From Glossina fuscipes (taxonomy: Eukaryota; Arthropoda; Insecta; Diptera; Glossinidae): DNA of 64,000 nucleotides. A program made the position numbers and the translations under genes. The stretch covers positions 11,747,395-11,811,394 of the forward strand of contig NW_023998417.1 in the NCBI RefSeq assembly GCF_014805625.2. Direction: 5' to 3'. The notes under the pieces are model-generated. The model searched no databases. It worked only from the letters and a program-made list of their open reading frames with translations, and had not been told where the DNA came from. Each line of letters begins with the position of its first letter. Positions within the stretch are counted from its first letter, which is position 1. Below are positions 52,276-64,000 of the stretch, piece by piece.

Positions 52276-52680
52276 AACAAGTAAGAAAATTATATTCGAC
52301 TGTCACCGAATCTTTCACACCCACTCACACTTTTACATTGAAATATGATATGCAAATATTTATTGCTGCTGTTTATGAGCAGAAAGACTAAACTATTAAC
52401 TTTTTCTTTTTTCGCTTTCAAAAAAACACAAAAGTTCTCACTCACACTGTACTTTTTTTAAACGATTTGGAGTATTTTCAATATTTCATGGACTGGCAAT
52501 GTTTTTGCACAAATTTGAAACTGATATCCTTATGCTTATTACAGGCAAATAAACAAACGGATGGGAAGTTTGACGGACGGACGGACGGACGGACATGCCT
52601 AAATGGATTTAGTGCTTAACACTCATCAGCAATATATGTAGGCTTTAAAGAATATGTAAAAGTTTTTGCAAGATCTTGCA
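52276..52680 (+). repeat. Interspersed repeat copy with intact head
   Basis: Head AACAAGTAAGAAAATTA, then TATTCGACTGTCACCGAATC, which forms a small TTCG...CGAA hairpin, as expected of this family. The tail carries a GACG tetranucleotide run (52572-52594), then catgcctaaatggattta and a block of sequence ending near 52680. Same orientation as the copy at 21076. Confidence 0.62.
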
Positions 52681-52699
52681 AACATTTTCAAAAAGGATT

Positions 52700-52990
52700 C
52701 AAACGCGAATACACGAATAGGAAGGTGGACGACCAAGCATGCCTACATACACAGACTTTACCTAGTCTCTGAAGCTTCTTTCACCTCACTGCAAATGTTT
52801 TGATAAGAGCATGAGCCAGAGAATGCTTCACAGACAGACAAACAGACAGACAAACTGATAGACAGACGGACACGCTTAAATCAATTGGGGAAGTTGACGC
52901 TGATAAAGAACGTAGTTTACGTCGTTTACGGACACTCTGTGTTGAGTATTGACTTCCGGTTGCTGCAAATGTTTTGACAAAATAAATATA
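52700..52990 (+). repeat. Second adjacent interspersed-repeat copy
   Basis: Carries cagacagacaaacagacag and gacagacggacacgcttaaa, then ttgacgctgataaagaacg and ttgacttccggttgctgcaaat. This repeats the tail organisation of the copy ending near 52680, so two tails lie back to back in the same orientation. Confidence 0.55.
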
Positions 52991-53504
52991 TCCCCAAACT
53001 CGGGTGATAGATATAAAAATCAAGTATATACTTGTACATACAATATATATCTTTATATAAAAACTTATCATCCCTAGAGAGAAAGTAAAACATAACACTA
53101 ACACTGATGTAGACATGCATCGCCAATCTAATCGGAAAAACGAGGTAAACAATGCTGCATAAATACATTATGCAGAGAAGTCAAACAAGCAAAATATTGT
53201 AAATAATTTCTTTGTTTTTTTTTTTTTTTTTTTTTTTCTTTTTTGTTGTTGTAACAAATTGAGTGCGTGGTAAGTGCAGAAGAAAGAGAAAGAAATCCTG
53301 CAAAGAGAGAGAGTAAGTTACTAAATAATTCAAGCCCTATACACATTTGCAAATATTTATACAATAACATCTCTTATAATAAGACATAAAACTTTAATTA
53401 AGGACATTAATTGCTACACGGTTGAGAGTAAAGCGTTTACTATAAGAACTTTTTACTTCAACTACTACTTTTTTTTTTTCTTCTACAAATGTACTTGAAG
53501 AGAA

Positions 53505-53526
53505 ATATACATATATACATATACAC

Positions 53527-53579
<53 letters not shown>
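53505..53579. repeat. Long (TA)n microsatellite
   Basis: About 75 bases, starting as ATATACATATACACATATAC and becoming a pure TA array of about 24 units. The longest TA array in the window. Confidence 0.95.
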
Positions 53580-53582
<3 letters not shown>

Positions 53583-55263
53583 GTGTATAACATTTTCTTC
53601 CCATATCCGCCACCATTGCTCTCCTTTCCGACGATGGCTAACTCGTATACAAAAAATGTTTCCCTAATTATTTAATATTATTCGCGTCTAGAGTAGTATT
53701 TTACTTGCAGTTTTCTTTTTCTTTTCCTTTTTTTTTTTTTTTGTCTTTCGTTTCTAGTTGCAGTTGGAATTGTTGGTTGATAAGTTAAACACTTATACTG
53801 CCGGTTTTTTACATACCTACATACAACTGATCTAAGAAAGGTAATTAATATCGCTATTCGATTTGCATTACTAAGGAATGAGAGTTCAGTACAAATTTAG
53901 TTTCGGATTAGACGTCAGTAAATAAAAGCAAAACTTAAGTCAATTTTGATCGAAAATATGTTATTTTGAAGACTTCTATCTTCGTAATATACCATTCGTC
54001 TGCATGGGTAGGGCAGTTCTTAAACTCGAAGAAGGAATAAGAGTCGACAGAAAGACCAGTAACCAGGGACAATTTTACTTAGTACTCTTCTAAAAGGTGA
54101 ATAAAAGCGCGGGTAGTTGATTGACTTTTTGATAAAAGTTTTGATAAGAAATTTGATTTACATCGGCAGTAGGCAAGTCTATCTACGCAACTGCAGCCGG
54201 CCGCAGGTCCATCCACATGTGTTTCTTATTCTTAAAACATTCGGAATATAGCCCGCTCCTAACCCATCAATTAGATTAAAGATTTCCATTTTTTTACAAC
54301 AACAAAAAAATGATGTAAGAAAATGGGAAAATTTCAAACATATTTTCTCTATGACATATTTCGCATATTCATAGGGAATTAGACATAAAACTATAAGAAA
54401 ATTGTCTTTGTTTTAATTCAGTTAATAGAACAATAAATGATTTTTATTTATCTATGGCTTAGTTAACGAGCATCGAAAATTCGACTTAAAGCGTATTAAA
54501 TTTTCTTACTTGTTTTTAAATTTTATTTTTTCGCGCTACTTAACAAACTGTTAAATAACCACTTGAAATTGGAGAGGTAAACCAAAAAGAAAATATATAT
54601 ATATATATATATAACAAATACAGCAACAACAGGATAAAAAAAAAATAAAAAAAAAAATACGCAAACAACAGGATGCGATGAATGGTTACGAATTGCGTGG
54701 TGTAAAATGAATGGACGGGCGGGGGATGTTTGTGTGTGCGTGGATGCTTTTGCGGTTATTACATCACCATTGGTGCACTTTCCTGTAATTTCGTTTTTTT
54801 TTTTTTTTTTTTTTTTTGTTTATTCTTTTAATCTCTTTTTTTTTTTGCGTATGCATGTGTTTGTGTATTTACACGTTAAAACGTTATATGCATTCAACAT
54901 TTATATGCGGTCAGTAAAAACTTTGTTATATACGTATTTACCACTTTAATTAAAGCACGAACAAAGCAATAGTAACAAATTATGTGTTAAGAAATATTCG
55001 CTTTTTTTTATTTAATATATAAAAAATAATAATATGCCGGACTACACGAGTAAGCCGAGCTTCTTCCCTTTCTTTCTTATTTTTTTTCCTGCTTGAACGT
55101 CACATATTGTGAGGGACAGAAATTTATTTATGAATGTATAGTTTGCTTTATTCACGCGTGCTTATATACGCGATCTTTTAAATGCGGTTTTTATGCATTC
55201 TTAAAAATAATCTCCTATATATAAATATATAAATAAAACATACAAGTCATTTTTCAGCCAAGT

Positions 55264-55533
55264 TTGTGCGGTTGGATATGCTACCGACTTCCAAACGAAT
55301 TCAAGCATGTCGTTCGTAGGTGTGTCTGGTACCTGTTCGTGGATTTTTATGTTCGAACAACACATCGCGCCTTTCGGAACACTTTTAAAATACACGGAGC
55401 ACTGACACGCATTAATGGAAGACTGCATGCTATTAAAAATATTTGGAATTGTACCGGTTCACGTTTATATGCCCGTTCGATGTGCAGAAAAAGTCGCTAT
55501 GTGAAAAAAATCCGCAATTTTAATTTGTCTTAA
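55264..55533 (+). other. 90-codon open frame, unassigned
   Basis: The plus-strand frame is basic and Cys-containing (CGWICYRLPNEF at the start; RSMCRKSRYVKKIRN near the end). The surrounding 450 bases are richer in GC than the flanks, and the block borders an interspersed repeat at 55.93 kb. It has no recognised domain and no terminal repeats. It may be a fragment of a transposon coding region. Confidence 0.2.
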
Positions 55534-55929
55534 CGAAATCGGTGTAAAGCAGTATTTTCGGACGTTAAGTGAATGCGAAAAGTTTGTTGCGGATTGAGGT
55601 ATTTTTGCCTCATTTGAGGAAAGCGAGTATAACTTTATTACTTGCTTCTACGCACTTTATCTGTGGCAAAGAGACTACGCACGACACCGTCAACATACGC
55701 ACTCAAAATCAATTTTTGGTGTCTAAATAGCATATGTATTCAATGATTCATTGCAATTAAAAAAAAAAAAAAAAAATTTAGTTGCTAAGGATACTTATCA
55801 ACCATCGCTATTACTACGTTCAGTCTTTCTGCGATACAAGGCTATGGTTTTGCGGATGAATATAACGCCCAGAAGAACTTGAAATGTATCTTCCTCTTTT
55901 CATATTGATCGACTTAAAATCACTATATG

Positions 55930-56380
55930 AATAGATAAAAACTTATCTGTCCGTTTGTCCGTTTTGTTTGCTTTTGTTTAACCCACAGGTCTCACTATCT
56001 GAAATATTTTGATGAAATTTGGTACATTGACGTATTTTGTCCCAAAGACGAACGCTACTGCAAATGGTTCAGCTCGGACCGCTTTCTCGACGACTTTTCA
56101 AAGTAAGACGTTATATGGATCATAAAGGGTATCTAATGGGGGACTGTTGTCACTGTAGTGTTTTTACTTGTTTTTATATCGAAGATATCGATTTCTAATT
56201 CGGTAGACACATTGGAAGCCTTCACATGGAGATTGGTATTGAAAATGGGCTATATTGGTTAGAGCAGAAGCGCGCAGTGGAGCATTAATTGAATGCAAGT
56301 CCGTTTTTCTTAACGAAAATTTGTGGTGGGTGATGGGCCATATTCGGCCCACGCCGAATATAAGTTTCTTATTGGTTTTT
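55930..56380 (-). repeat. Interspersed repeat copy, reverse orientation
   Basis: The right end reads gccatattcggcccacgccg then aatataagtttcttattgg, the reverse complement of the AACAAGTAAGAAA...TATATTCGG head found at 52276. Internal features are ttatctgtccgtttgtccg at 55947, an ATTTGG-containing segment, gcaaatggttcagctcggac, and ggtattgaaaatgggctata. This pattern is remembered from muscid and blowfly repeats. Confidence 0.62.
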
Positions 56381-56763
56381 TATAATTTCGACATTTTTAT
56401 TGCTCGTTAACTTTCAGACGCTACTGAAAATACCAAATGTTCGTTCGAATATCTGGCTCAGCCAAACGAAAACAAGTGAATTTTTTTTTTTTTCTTAATT
56501 CAATTAAACCCGTACATGAAAACAATGTCGCGTTTGTTTCTTTTATAATTACCTTTAACATTATTATTTTCGATGAAGAGCTGTGTGCATTCGTGTCTTT
56601 GTGTGCTTATAGTATGTATGTACAGACTTTTCATTTCTTCTTTGTATATGTGATTGCGAATGTTTGCAAATGAAAAAGAAACGCGTAGCAGTAACGACAA
56701 AATTGCTTTTCTTGATGCAAAAGAAAAGTCTCCAATTTATTAATTAGTAACTAAATCAATAAA

Positions 56764-56808
56764 CGCACACACACACACACACACACGCATACACACACAT
56801 ACACACAC
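56764..56808. repeat. (CA)n microsatellite
   Basis: CA array broken by two GCATA/CATA interruptions. Confidence 0.95.
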
Positions 56809-56878
56809 CCTGCCAACAAACAAAACGTTCAACCAACCGACTAAGCAGCCATCTCGAATTTACGATCAAAAGGATGAC

Positions 56879-56914
56879 AGATAGATAGGTAGATAGGTAG
56901 ATAGGTAGATAAAG
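56879..56914. repeat. (GATA)n/(GGTA) tetranucleotide array
   Basis: Alternating AGATAGAT and AGGTAGAT units, an eight-base higher-order period. Confidence 0.9.
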
Positions 56915-58839
56915 CGAGAGGCAAGAAATATACAAAGTCTTCATAAACTTGTCTTTTCTTCAGATATCAGGAGATGAATTTGCCATCAATTCATATCCAC
57001 AGAGAAACGGTTATTCAATTATTCGCTTTTTCTTTTATTACTTTGCTTTGGTAGCAAAAGAAATAAAAAAAAAAAAAAACAAGAGAAAATCGATAGATTT
57101 TACCTCAATCTAAAAACAAATATACTGATATCTGTCCACCTTGCTTTCTTTGCTTCGAACATTAGCCAAAAATGTAAATTTCCTTTCTTCTATTTTATCT
57201 TTATTTGTTTGTGGAGGAGTTAGGTAGAAAGCACTTGAGTGTATAAAAAATTTTCCTTAATCAGCGTAATTGATGGAAAATACATAAGCAAATCAATCAA
57301 ATTGAAATTCGCTTTGATTAAATGAAATTTTTTTTCAAAATAATTTTCATTTCTTTAGGTTTTACCTAATTGGTAATTAGTCAACAATCAACCGTTCATA
57401 GCAGCTATGCTGAGTTACCTCTCTATCGATGTATAATAGAATGAAACGTTTCTGCATCCAATATAGTCGATTGAATATAGGGCACGGAAATAGGTTGGGA
57501 GGTACTTTTCATTAAAAATTCAAAGGCCTTTCTCTTATATGATAAGTGAACTCTTTCTAACGAGTAATAGATATATGTGTCATTCCGATCGATAATCGCA
57601 TGACAATTTCCGAGTAAAAGTACTGTGCCAACAATGTCGTACTTTTGGAATTTCCTGATAAAAATGTAAAGTAATTTTCATAGCGTTTCTTGAAATTTGA
57701 ACATCATTAAGAAAATTCAGCGGAGAGCGTCACAAACAATCTATGGAGACATCAAAATGCACCACCCAAACTCGAGCTTGAGTTTTTTAGAGATGAGGAC
57801 CCGATTGGTCCACTCATTTTCTAGAGACAAGCTTTCCACACATTTTCTAAGATAATTAAAAAATTTTTTTTCTAAATTTTTTAAAAACAAAATGGCGGTT
57901 GAACGTCTCTGGTAAGAAAATATTTTTTTTTTTTTTATTTATATATATATAAATATCTTCACATCCTGTTTGCACTGAACGATAATTTAAAAGTTTATAT
58001 TTATAAAATTTATTTACATTTATTATTTACGGCGATAATGATTTCAATCTATTTTCCACTGCTACCTACGCAGGCATATAATATCAATTTTTATGCTAAT
58101 ATCTGTACATGCGTTTTCATTGTACTTTATGGAGAAGAATCAAGACTTTTGAAAAATTACCAAAAAGGAAAAAATATTCTTCTTCCACTCGTTTAAACAC
58201 AAAAAGAAAACCTAAGAATTTATTCTAGAGGTCAAGACGAATCTTATGAAGAACTTACATATGATTTTTTTGCAAATTTTTTTTTTTGATTTAACCCTTA
58301 ACTCTCCTTATATCTATTTTAACCGAGTTTACTTTAAAGGTAGAATATGTTGAAAGAGTTCAGGTTCTAATAACGTTTATGGATAATTGTTTCCGGAAAA
58401 CTGTTATGAAAAATTCATAATTCACCTAATGCAACTTTGAGGTATACAAAAAAAAGGAAAAATTAAAAAAGAATTTGAGACATTTCTTGCCTAAGACTAA
58501 GAACAGGCAACTCTTGTGTACCTTTAAGTGCGACAAACGAAATGACAACCTTAGCGGACATCGAAACTCTATACAAAAGGTTCAGAAAAAAAAAAAAAAA
58601 AAAGCACAGCTCAAATATGAATAATCGTTCTTATGAGTTGAATGGTGGACGAGGGGCGAAAGACAGAAGAAATAAAATGGTATGTGTATGTGTATATATG
58701 TATATACCACATGCATACCTTATTTACAACCTACATGAGTATACGAAATGAATATGAATAAATTATTTACAATATATGACTTTAAACTTTTTCAAGACGT
58801 ACTAAAAATAAAGCATAAGCAAAATAAGAAACAAGTAAA

Positions 58840-59215
58840 GTAAAAATTCGAAGGAAAAAAGTACACTTGTATTAACATTGCCCACATAGCAGTCGGAAAT
58901 GCATATCGACGATTCTGAATGGTACGTATGACCCTTGATACGATAGATTTAGCTATGGTTGTGCGTTTGTCCAACCGCTTGTCTCGTTTTGATATCTTAA
59001 AAACGCAGCAATTTACATACAAACTTAAAGCTTGTTCCGGGAACTTTAAGGCCTTTGCAAAAAACTGAATGAGAAATAACTGTGCCCCACCCACCACAGT
59101 GAGTTTCATGGGGACTTGAACAATGTCTAAATTCAAATATATCTTCACATCTAGTAGCATGTAATGAAATTGCAATCGTATCTCCATCTGCGAGAGGCAC
59201 CACCAGTTGACCCTA
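58840..59215. repeat. Interspersed repeat copy
   Basis: Contains gatagatttagctatggttg, tgcgtttgtccaaccgcttg, then aaagcttgttccgggaac and ccccacccaccacagtgag. The order (TTTAGCCATG-like box, GTCCG-like box, CTTCCGAA-like block) matches the reverse form of the family at 52.3 and 56 kb. A 131-codon open frame on the minus strand lies inside it and is treated as incidental. Confidence 0.5.
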
Positions 59216-61289
59216 GACTTTTACTTATTGACTGGGTTTTCCAAAAGCCATTTTTTTTCTTTTCTTTTCTTTTTACGTTTTACAATTTTTCCATAGAATC
59301 GTACTTGCATGCATGTGGGTAGTATTCGCTCGCACCAATACTAATGTATTTTCTTACTGGTAGACGACACGTATGTTTTATGGATGAATATATTTAAGCA
59401 GACATGAATTTAAGAACATACCTTTATATCCAGGTACGGCAGTGAGTGAATATTGCGAAAGAATGAATAATGATTGCGTGTAATAAAGGTTAATGACTCT
59501 AAAAATAATGGCATTAATAAATGCAAACTCGCAGGAAACAATTGTGAGGACTTTTAGGATTAATAACGAAACGATTAATAATGTACAAGTAGAATAATAC
59601 GACTGCACGTTGGTAATATCATCTCAAATATGTCTCTCCTACGCTTCGAAACACATTCTTGCACAACGAACTTTGCACGATATTTGGAAAAAGTTATTTA
59701 CACATTTCGCTCGAGGACTATTATAATTATAACCCAACTTGGCCTGCTATTGCTATTGCATTTATAACTGTATTTAGCTAAACTGAAATTTTTGTGAAAT
59801 TTTATAAAAATTATATTTTCTCCATTACCTTGCAATTAAAATCTTATCAAATTATGTACGGCCTTCCTTTCGTCAATTTATAATTTCGCCTGTGTCTATA
59901 TGCTTTTCTTTTGTCAATGTTTCTACACAGTCGTCTTTCTATCTGTCCACTTTCCTATTTGAACCTCTGTCTGTTAAGGTTTCCATGCATTCGAATATTT
60001 CTTAAACCGTCTAACTATCTTTTAATGTAGACATTCCACAAAATCATAGAAAATGATATGAGTCGTAAAACTAATCTTACATTCATAAAATCATAGATTT
60101 AATATAGTCACACATAAACTTAGAATAAGCAATGGATGTCTAAGCCTTGATCGAAAGCAACATAGGCCATAGTAGGACAAATTGGCGAGCACGTTATTCT
60201 ACCCAGGCATAAATGTCAGATGTAAGGTGCACGGTTGACAGACTAATGGAACATTCTGAAGATGTCCGTCCATGAGTCCATTTATATTTTGGGATAGAAA
60301 GCTGGGACTTAGTGGATCTATGCGCTTAGTTGATAATCATAAATTGTAATGGCTGCAATCTGCTGCAATAATTTGAATAACTGATACACCCATGTCGTCG
60401 TAAGAAGGTTTAGTTTTTGAAAATAATGAGAAAAATAAAAAATCATAAACATTTCTGTTACAAAAAAGCTCCCACCCGATCCAGTCCATTTTGAATAAGG
60501 TTCGTCCGTCAAACTGCTTCAAAACACTTTACCAGGCTCTATCCACAGCTGATTTAATTTAATTAAGGGACCAGATCTCGCCAATCTATCGCATGCGAAT
60601 ACTATCATAGGCTTTACAGGAAAAGAAAGATCTACATTTGGGCAAAGTAGGCTTTTGCTAGAAAAATTGATTTAATTTCATTATTTTGGCAAAACTTCAC
60701 GTTCAGTTGCGTTCCTAACGTTTCTTCCATTTTTTGATTTATCAAAATAAAATAATTTGGCGTCCTTCCAATCGACTTATTACGTTAAATTATGTAACGT
60801 CAGCGGAATAATTCAATGAAGATGTAAACAATAAAACTAAGTAAGAAAGCCATAAAGTCGCCAACCCTGCCAAAGACCTTGACTATTGAAGAGAAAACCC
60901 ATACAAAAATAAAGATAAACAAGTTAAAAGATTACACTCGAATAAGACGCCGACTATGCATTACCCTGCACAAGTTCATCTTCTAAAATTCCTCTTCACC
61001 CGCGCTTGAAACCCTATTTTTTATTCATATTCATACGGTTCATATGGTAAAGTTGCACAAAAAAACCCCTCCATCCAGTGCGAGCTTACTGTAATAATAT
61101 TGGAGGTCATGTCATCATTCAGAGCCAATTTTCATCGCAAAATGATAAAATGTTAATTCTCTTGCTGTAAAAAGAACCTGTTTTTTGAAGGCTGAGTCGC
61201 CAGAAAATGACGACATTCCAACCAAATTTTCCGCATTTCTAACAAAATATTACTCGTCATGGATTTCTGTCGAGGAATATAAAAAATTG

Positions 61290-61600
61290 CCAAACTTGTT
61301 TTATGTAACGACTGGTGTGAAATAAACATTATATGGGGAGCAAATGCAAAAACCCATCCGAGTCTGTTTTCAATGCGTCCTTCGGTCGAAGTATGTCAAC
61401 GTATGACTTTTCATCAAGATATCTCGAAAAATGCATCCTCGCGGTTTAACGATATCATACATGAACTTTCACCTAACGGACAGACGGACAGATGGGCAAA
61501 CAGGTTTAAATCTATTTAGAAAATGAGTCTGAATGCGTTTGTATAACAAAACGTGACCTTATCTCTTATACTCTTATATATTCCTAGATCTGGCAAAACT
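61290..61600 (+). repeat. Interspersed repeat copy
   Basis: Contains ttatatggggagcaaatg, aaacccatccgagtctg, then ggacagacggacagatggg and caggtttaaatctattta. The GGACAGACGGACA box followed by TAAAT is the tail signature of this family. Confidence 0.5.
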
Positions 61601-62252
61601 TTGAATACGACCTTTAATCGATGTAGGGCATTTAAGGAAATTGTGCTTAGCTTAGATCGAATTTTCTCTCACACTTGTTTATAAGAAATTTCGAAATTAA
61701 AATGCTTTGGCGAGTTTTCATCTTAATTATAAGGCATCGTTGCCAGCGAGTGCAGCAGCTACGTATGCATAAGCGCATCCCATTACCTCATTACGATGTA
61801 CACATACATGCAAGCACGGTATTCCAGCATTTACTCACTAAAACTCATGAGTGATAATAGCTATTAGGCTACCAATATATACGAGATATACATTTTTCTA
61901 TTTTCCAATCTTTACTAAGTGACAGTATATCTAAAAATCAATTCCAAAATGATTTGTTTTTAATTTTAACTGACGATGCAAACAAAAAAAAAAAAAAAAA
62001 ATCCCAGACCCCAAACGTTCACGCTTCATTATATGGGCAGAAGAATACATCTAACTTATAGAGCCTACACCGTGATAATTATTCCGATGCGTCGCACAAA
62101 CGTTTGACGTATCTATTATGCCACCTGTGATAGATATAATAATCAGCAGAGATTTACTTGGACTTATATATCAATACATTTAACTAAAATGCATGTGTAA
62201 CCAGTTATGCGTACATACGTACGTTTACCTTGGATTAGGAATTGCAAATAAG

Positions 62253-62256
<4 letters not shown>

Positions 62257-62299
<43 letters not shown>

Positions 62300-62303
62300 T
62301 ATC
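62257..62303. repeat. (TA)n microsatellite
   Basis: About 18 TA units, then CATATATAT. Confidence 0.95.
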
Positions 62304-62721
62304 TGTGTATAATACGGTCTCCTAACATAGTTATGGCTGCGAAGCAACAAAGCAAACAAAAACCAATTTGACAAATTTCACCTTAACTGTATGAACAAAA
62401 AAACGCAAAAAAAAAAAAAAAAAAAAAAGATATTAAAAAAAAAGCACCAAAAAAAAAAGTGGAAAACAAAGAAATTGCAAAAGCTTAGCAATGCCAAAAC
62501 AAATCAATAATATGTGACATTGAAATTGCAAATATATGATTGTATATGCGAATGCAGTGAAGCGCAATATTAGCACAGCGCGGTAAAATGTTTACTCGAC
62601 TTGAAAGTCTGCGGTCACCTCGAAAGAATTTACGAGTGAAAGGTTTATATCGTTTAAAATTTCGCTAATTTTTATCGATTAATATATAAAATAATGTGAA
62701 ATTAATGAGAACAGTCTTCAA

Positions 62722-62756
62722 TTAGTAGTAGTAGTAGTAGGGCTGGCTGGCTGGCT
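62722..62756. repeat. Compound (TAG)n(GGCT)n array
   Basis: Six TAG units pass directly into GGCT units. Immediately after, on the minus strand, is a near-consensus donor (CGAG then gtaagcc at 62757) that could end a distal 5' exon. Confidence 0.9.
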
Positions 62757-63009
62757 TACCTCGAAAAACATTACAAATTTGCTTTTTTATATTGTTAACT
62801 TTCCGAACCTGTTCACTTCTTAAGAGACGAAATTTCATATAGTTTTGTTAAGTACACCAACGCTCAAGACTTGCCAATCATCCTCACAAGTTTGTTTTTT
62901 TAGATCCTGCACTATGTTGGTCAATAAATTAATATATTGAATTTACGCGGGATAGACTTGAGATAGACGCATCCCTTTTTCGTATCAGTTGTTTCAAAAC
63001 CATTTTCTA

Positions 63010-63140
63010 AATTCGTTTAAGCATGTCTGCCTGTCCATCCCTCTGTCTGATGTCTAGGCATGTTCGCGTTTACTCTACATGTTTGCATTCGGCCAATTTT
63101 TACGTCCGCTCTTCATCTAACTCTCTAAAGATATCCTCAT
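63010..63140. repeat. Interspersed-repeat fragment
   Basis: Contains gcatgtctgcctgtccatcc, then ctctgtctgatgtctaggcatg, the reverse-strand form of the tail box. Limits approximate. Confidence 0.38.
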
Positions 63141-64000
63141 TGTCAGTTTTAAATATCATAAGCAAATATTTGGTATTCCGCAAACTTTCTAAGACGGATT
63201 AGATGAATCTTATCCACGAGTAGTGTAGCGTTACTTACGAATGCAGAGTATATTTTTGCGTCCATGAATTCTTGCTTCTATCAGTATCGAGCCTGGATGG
63301 TCCTTAACATTGGATAGATTATTTAGCATAGACTATACTAGTGCGACGTCAAGATGCGAGATTTTTCAAACTTGGACATTGGTTGCTAACACCGTAATCT
63401 GTCGGCTACATGACTATGTAATTCCTCGAAAGAACTACCTATTGAAAGGGCATAGAAACAGTTTCGAGACACAGTCCCTTTAATAATATTATGAAGCGAG
63501 CGAAAGACTGCCAGATTTCGATTCAATGTTGTGTTCTGAAGAAACAAACTACGAAAGCCGCGTTATTTTTTTTTTTTTTTTGTTTATGATCATAACATCT
63601 GATCTGACTAATTTAAGCTTCAAGCGAATATTAACCGAGAAAAAAAAAAAAACAAAATATTAACCATTACTTTGTACGGTTTATGGAAAAGAAAACGCTG
63701 CGCATTTTCTACAGGTCAACCTAATATGTACATTTGTATAAAAAAACGTCGCAATTAAATATTTTCCACAGAAGGAAGAATAATTGAACAAGTTTGCTTC
63801 CATTGTTAGCTTAAAAAGGAGAAAAAATGTTAATGGAAAAAAAAAAAAAAAACCAAACGAGAACAAAACACAAACAGAAACAACTCGAACTAAAATATAT
63901 TAAATTTTTTTTGCCCGAAATTTAAAATAAACAAAAACTAAATAATAATAAATAAATATCGATTCAGTTTTTTTTTTTTTTTTTTTCAGTCTCACTTCTT

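Larger units (their letters stand above)
42449..64000. other. Upstream repeat-rich region without a supportable gene
   Basis: About 21 kb with no convincing exon on either strand. It contains a mariner relic (49.33-49.79 kb), several copies of the interspersed repeat listed separately, and dense microsatellites. A possible donor on the minus strand at 62757 (CGAG then gtaagcc) could end a distal 5' exon, but no matching upstream signal is clear. Two stretches have coding-like composition but no identity: 47.99-48.17 kb and 55.26-55.54 kb. Confidence 0.5.

Noticed and set aside
58792..59187. 131-codon minus-strand open frame
   Set aside because: It overlaps an interspersed-repeat copy and has no recognisable domain or start context.
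63239..63302. Open minus-strand stretch (DHPGSILIEARIHGRKN) ending at a gtaagt donor, as a possible upstream coding exon
   Set aside because: The acceptor side (aatgttaag) has no pyrimidine tract, it exits in phase 1 and so would not fit the next exon, and it lies beside an interspersed-repeat fragment.
1..64000. tRNA genes, rRNA, CRISPR arrays, bacterial operons
   Set aside because: No A/B box pairs, no regular spacer-repeat arrays and no ribosome-binding-site-led coding clusters were seen.

Overview
The window looks like an AT-rich nuclear genomic segment from a fly. Almost all of it is intron or 5' flank of one gene on the minus strand. Evidence for a eukaryotic insect source: no dense bacterial-type coding; short exons bounded by GT/AG splice sites; very many microsatellites and poly-A/T runs; decayed mariner transposons; and several copies of an interspersed repeat that starts near AACAAGTAAGAAA, carries a TATATTCGG motif, and contains GGACGGACGGACA tracts. 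From memory that repeat family is typical of calyptrate flies (muscids, blowflies, tsetse). The species is not determined.

The gene encodes an ADAM10/Kuzbanian-type membrane metalloprotease; the fly paralogues are kuz and Kuzbanian-like (Kul). Four coding exons can be read on the minus strand, in transcription order: 33286-33222 (ATG and 21 codons), 26171-26089, 12655-12472 and 2330-2209. All three junctions keep one reading frame, so the reconstructed N-terminus runs from the start codon through most of the conserved ADAM10 prodomain start (PYIRHWE ... LNFFAHDR-EFRLILRQDP ... DYDISRVYTGSLE). The last exon here ends in phase 1. The rest of the prodomain, the catalytic domain, the disintegrin domain and the membrane segment should lie beyond the left edge. 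The introns are about 7.1, 13.4 and 10.1 kb. A possible noncoding 5' exon lies at 42448-42360.

Layout: 1-2208, downstream intron with a palindromic minisatellite near 1.0 kb. 2331-12471, intron with a mariner relic at 8.7 kb and several unassigned coding-like scraps. 12656-26088, intron rich in microsatellites, with an interspersed-repeat copy at 21.1 kb. 26172-33221, intron with a minus-strand mariner relic whose 3' end is duplicated in tandem (26.9-27.4 kb) and a plus-strand mariner relic (28.2-28.4 kb). 33287-64000, 5' UTR, promoter or upstream region: a GAGA tract close to the first coding exon, a Tc1/mariner-like relic at 36.3-36.9 kb, a clear mariner relic at 49.3-49.8 kb, several interspersed-repeat copies (51.4-53.0, 55.9-56.4, 58.8-59.2, 61.3-61.6, 63.0 kb), and many simple repeats.

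I found no tRNA, rRNA, CRISPR, intact transposon or second convincing host gene. Nothing here amounts to an undescribed multi-gene system. The most informative content is the split N-terminus of the ADAM10-type protease, including a leader without an obvious signal peptide, and the set of mariner fossils. All family assignments come from reading translations by eye; no search was run.
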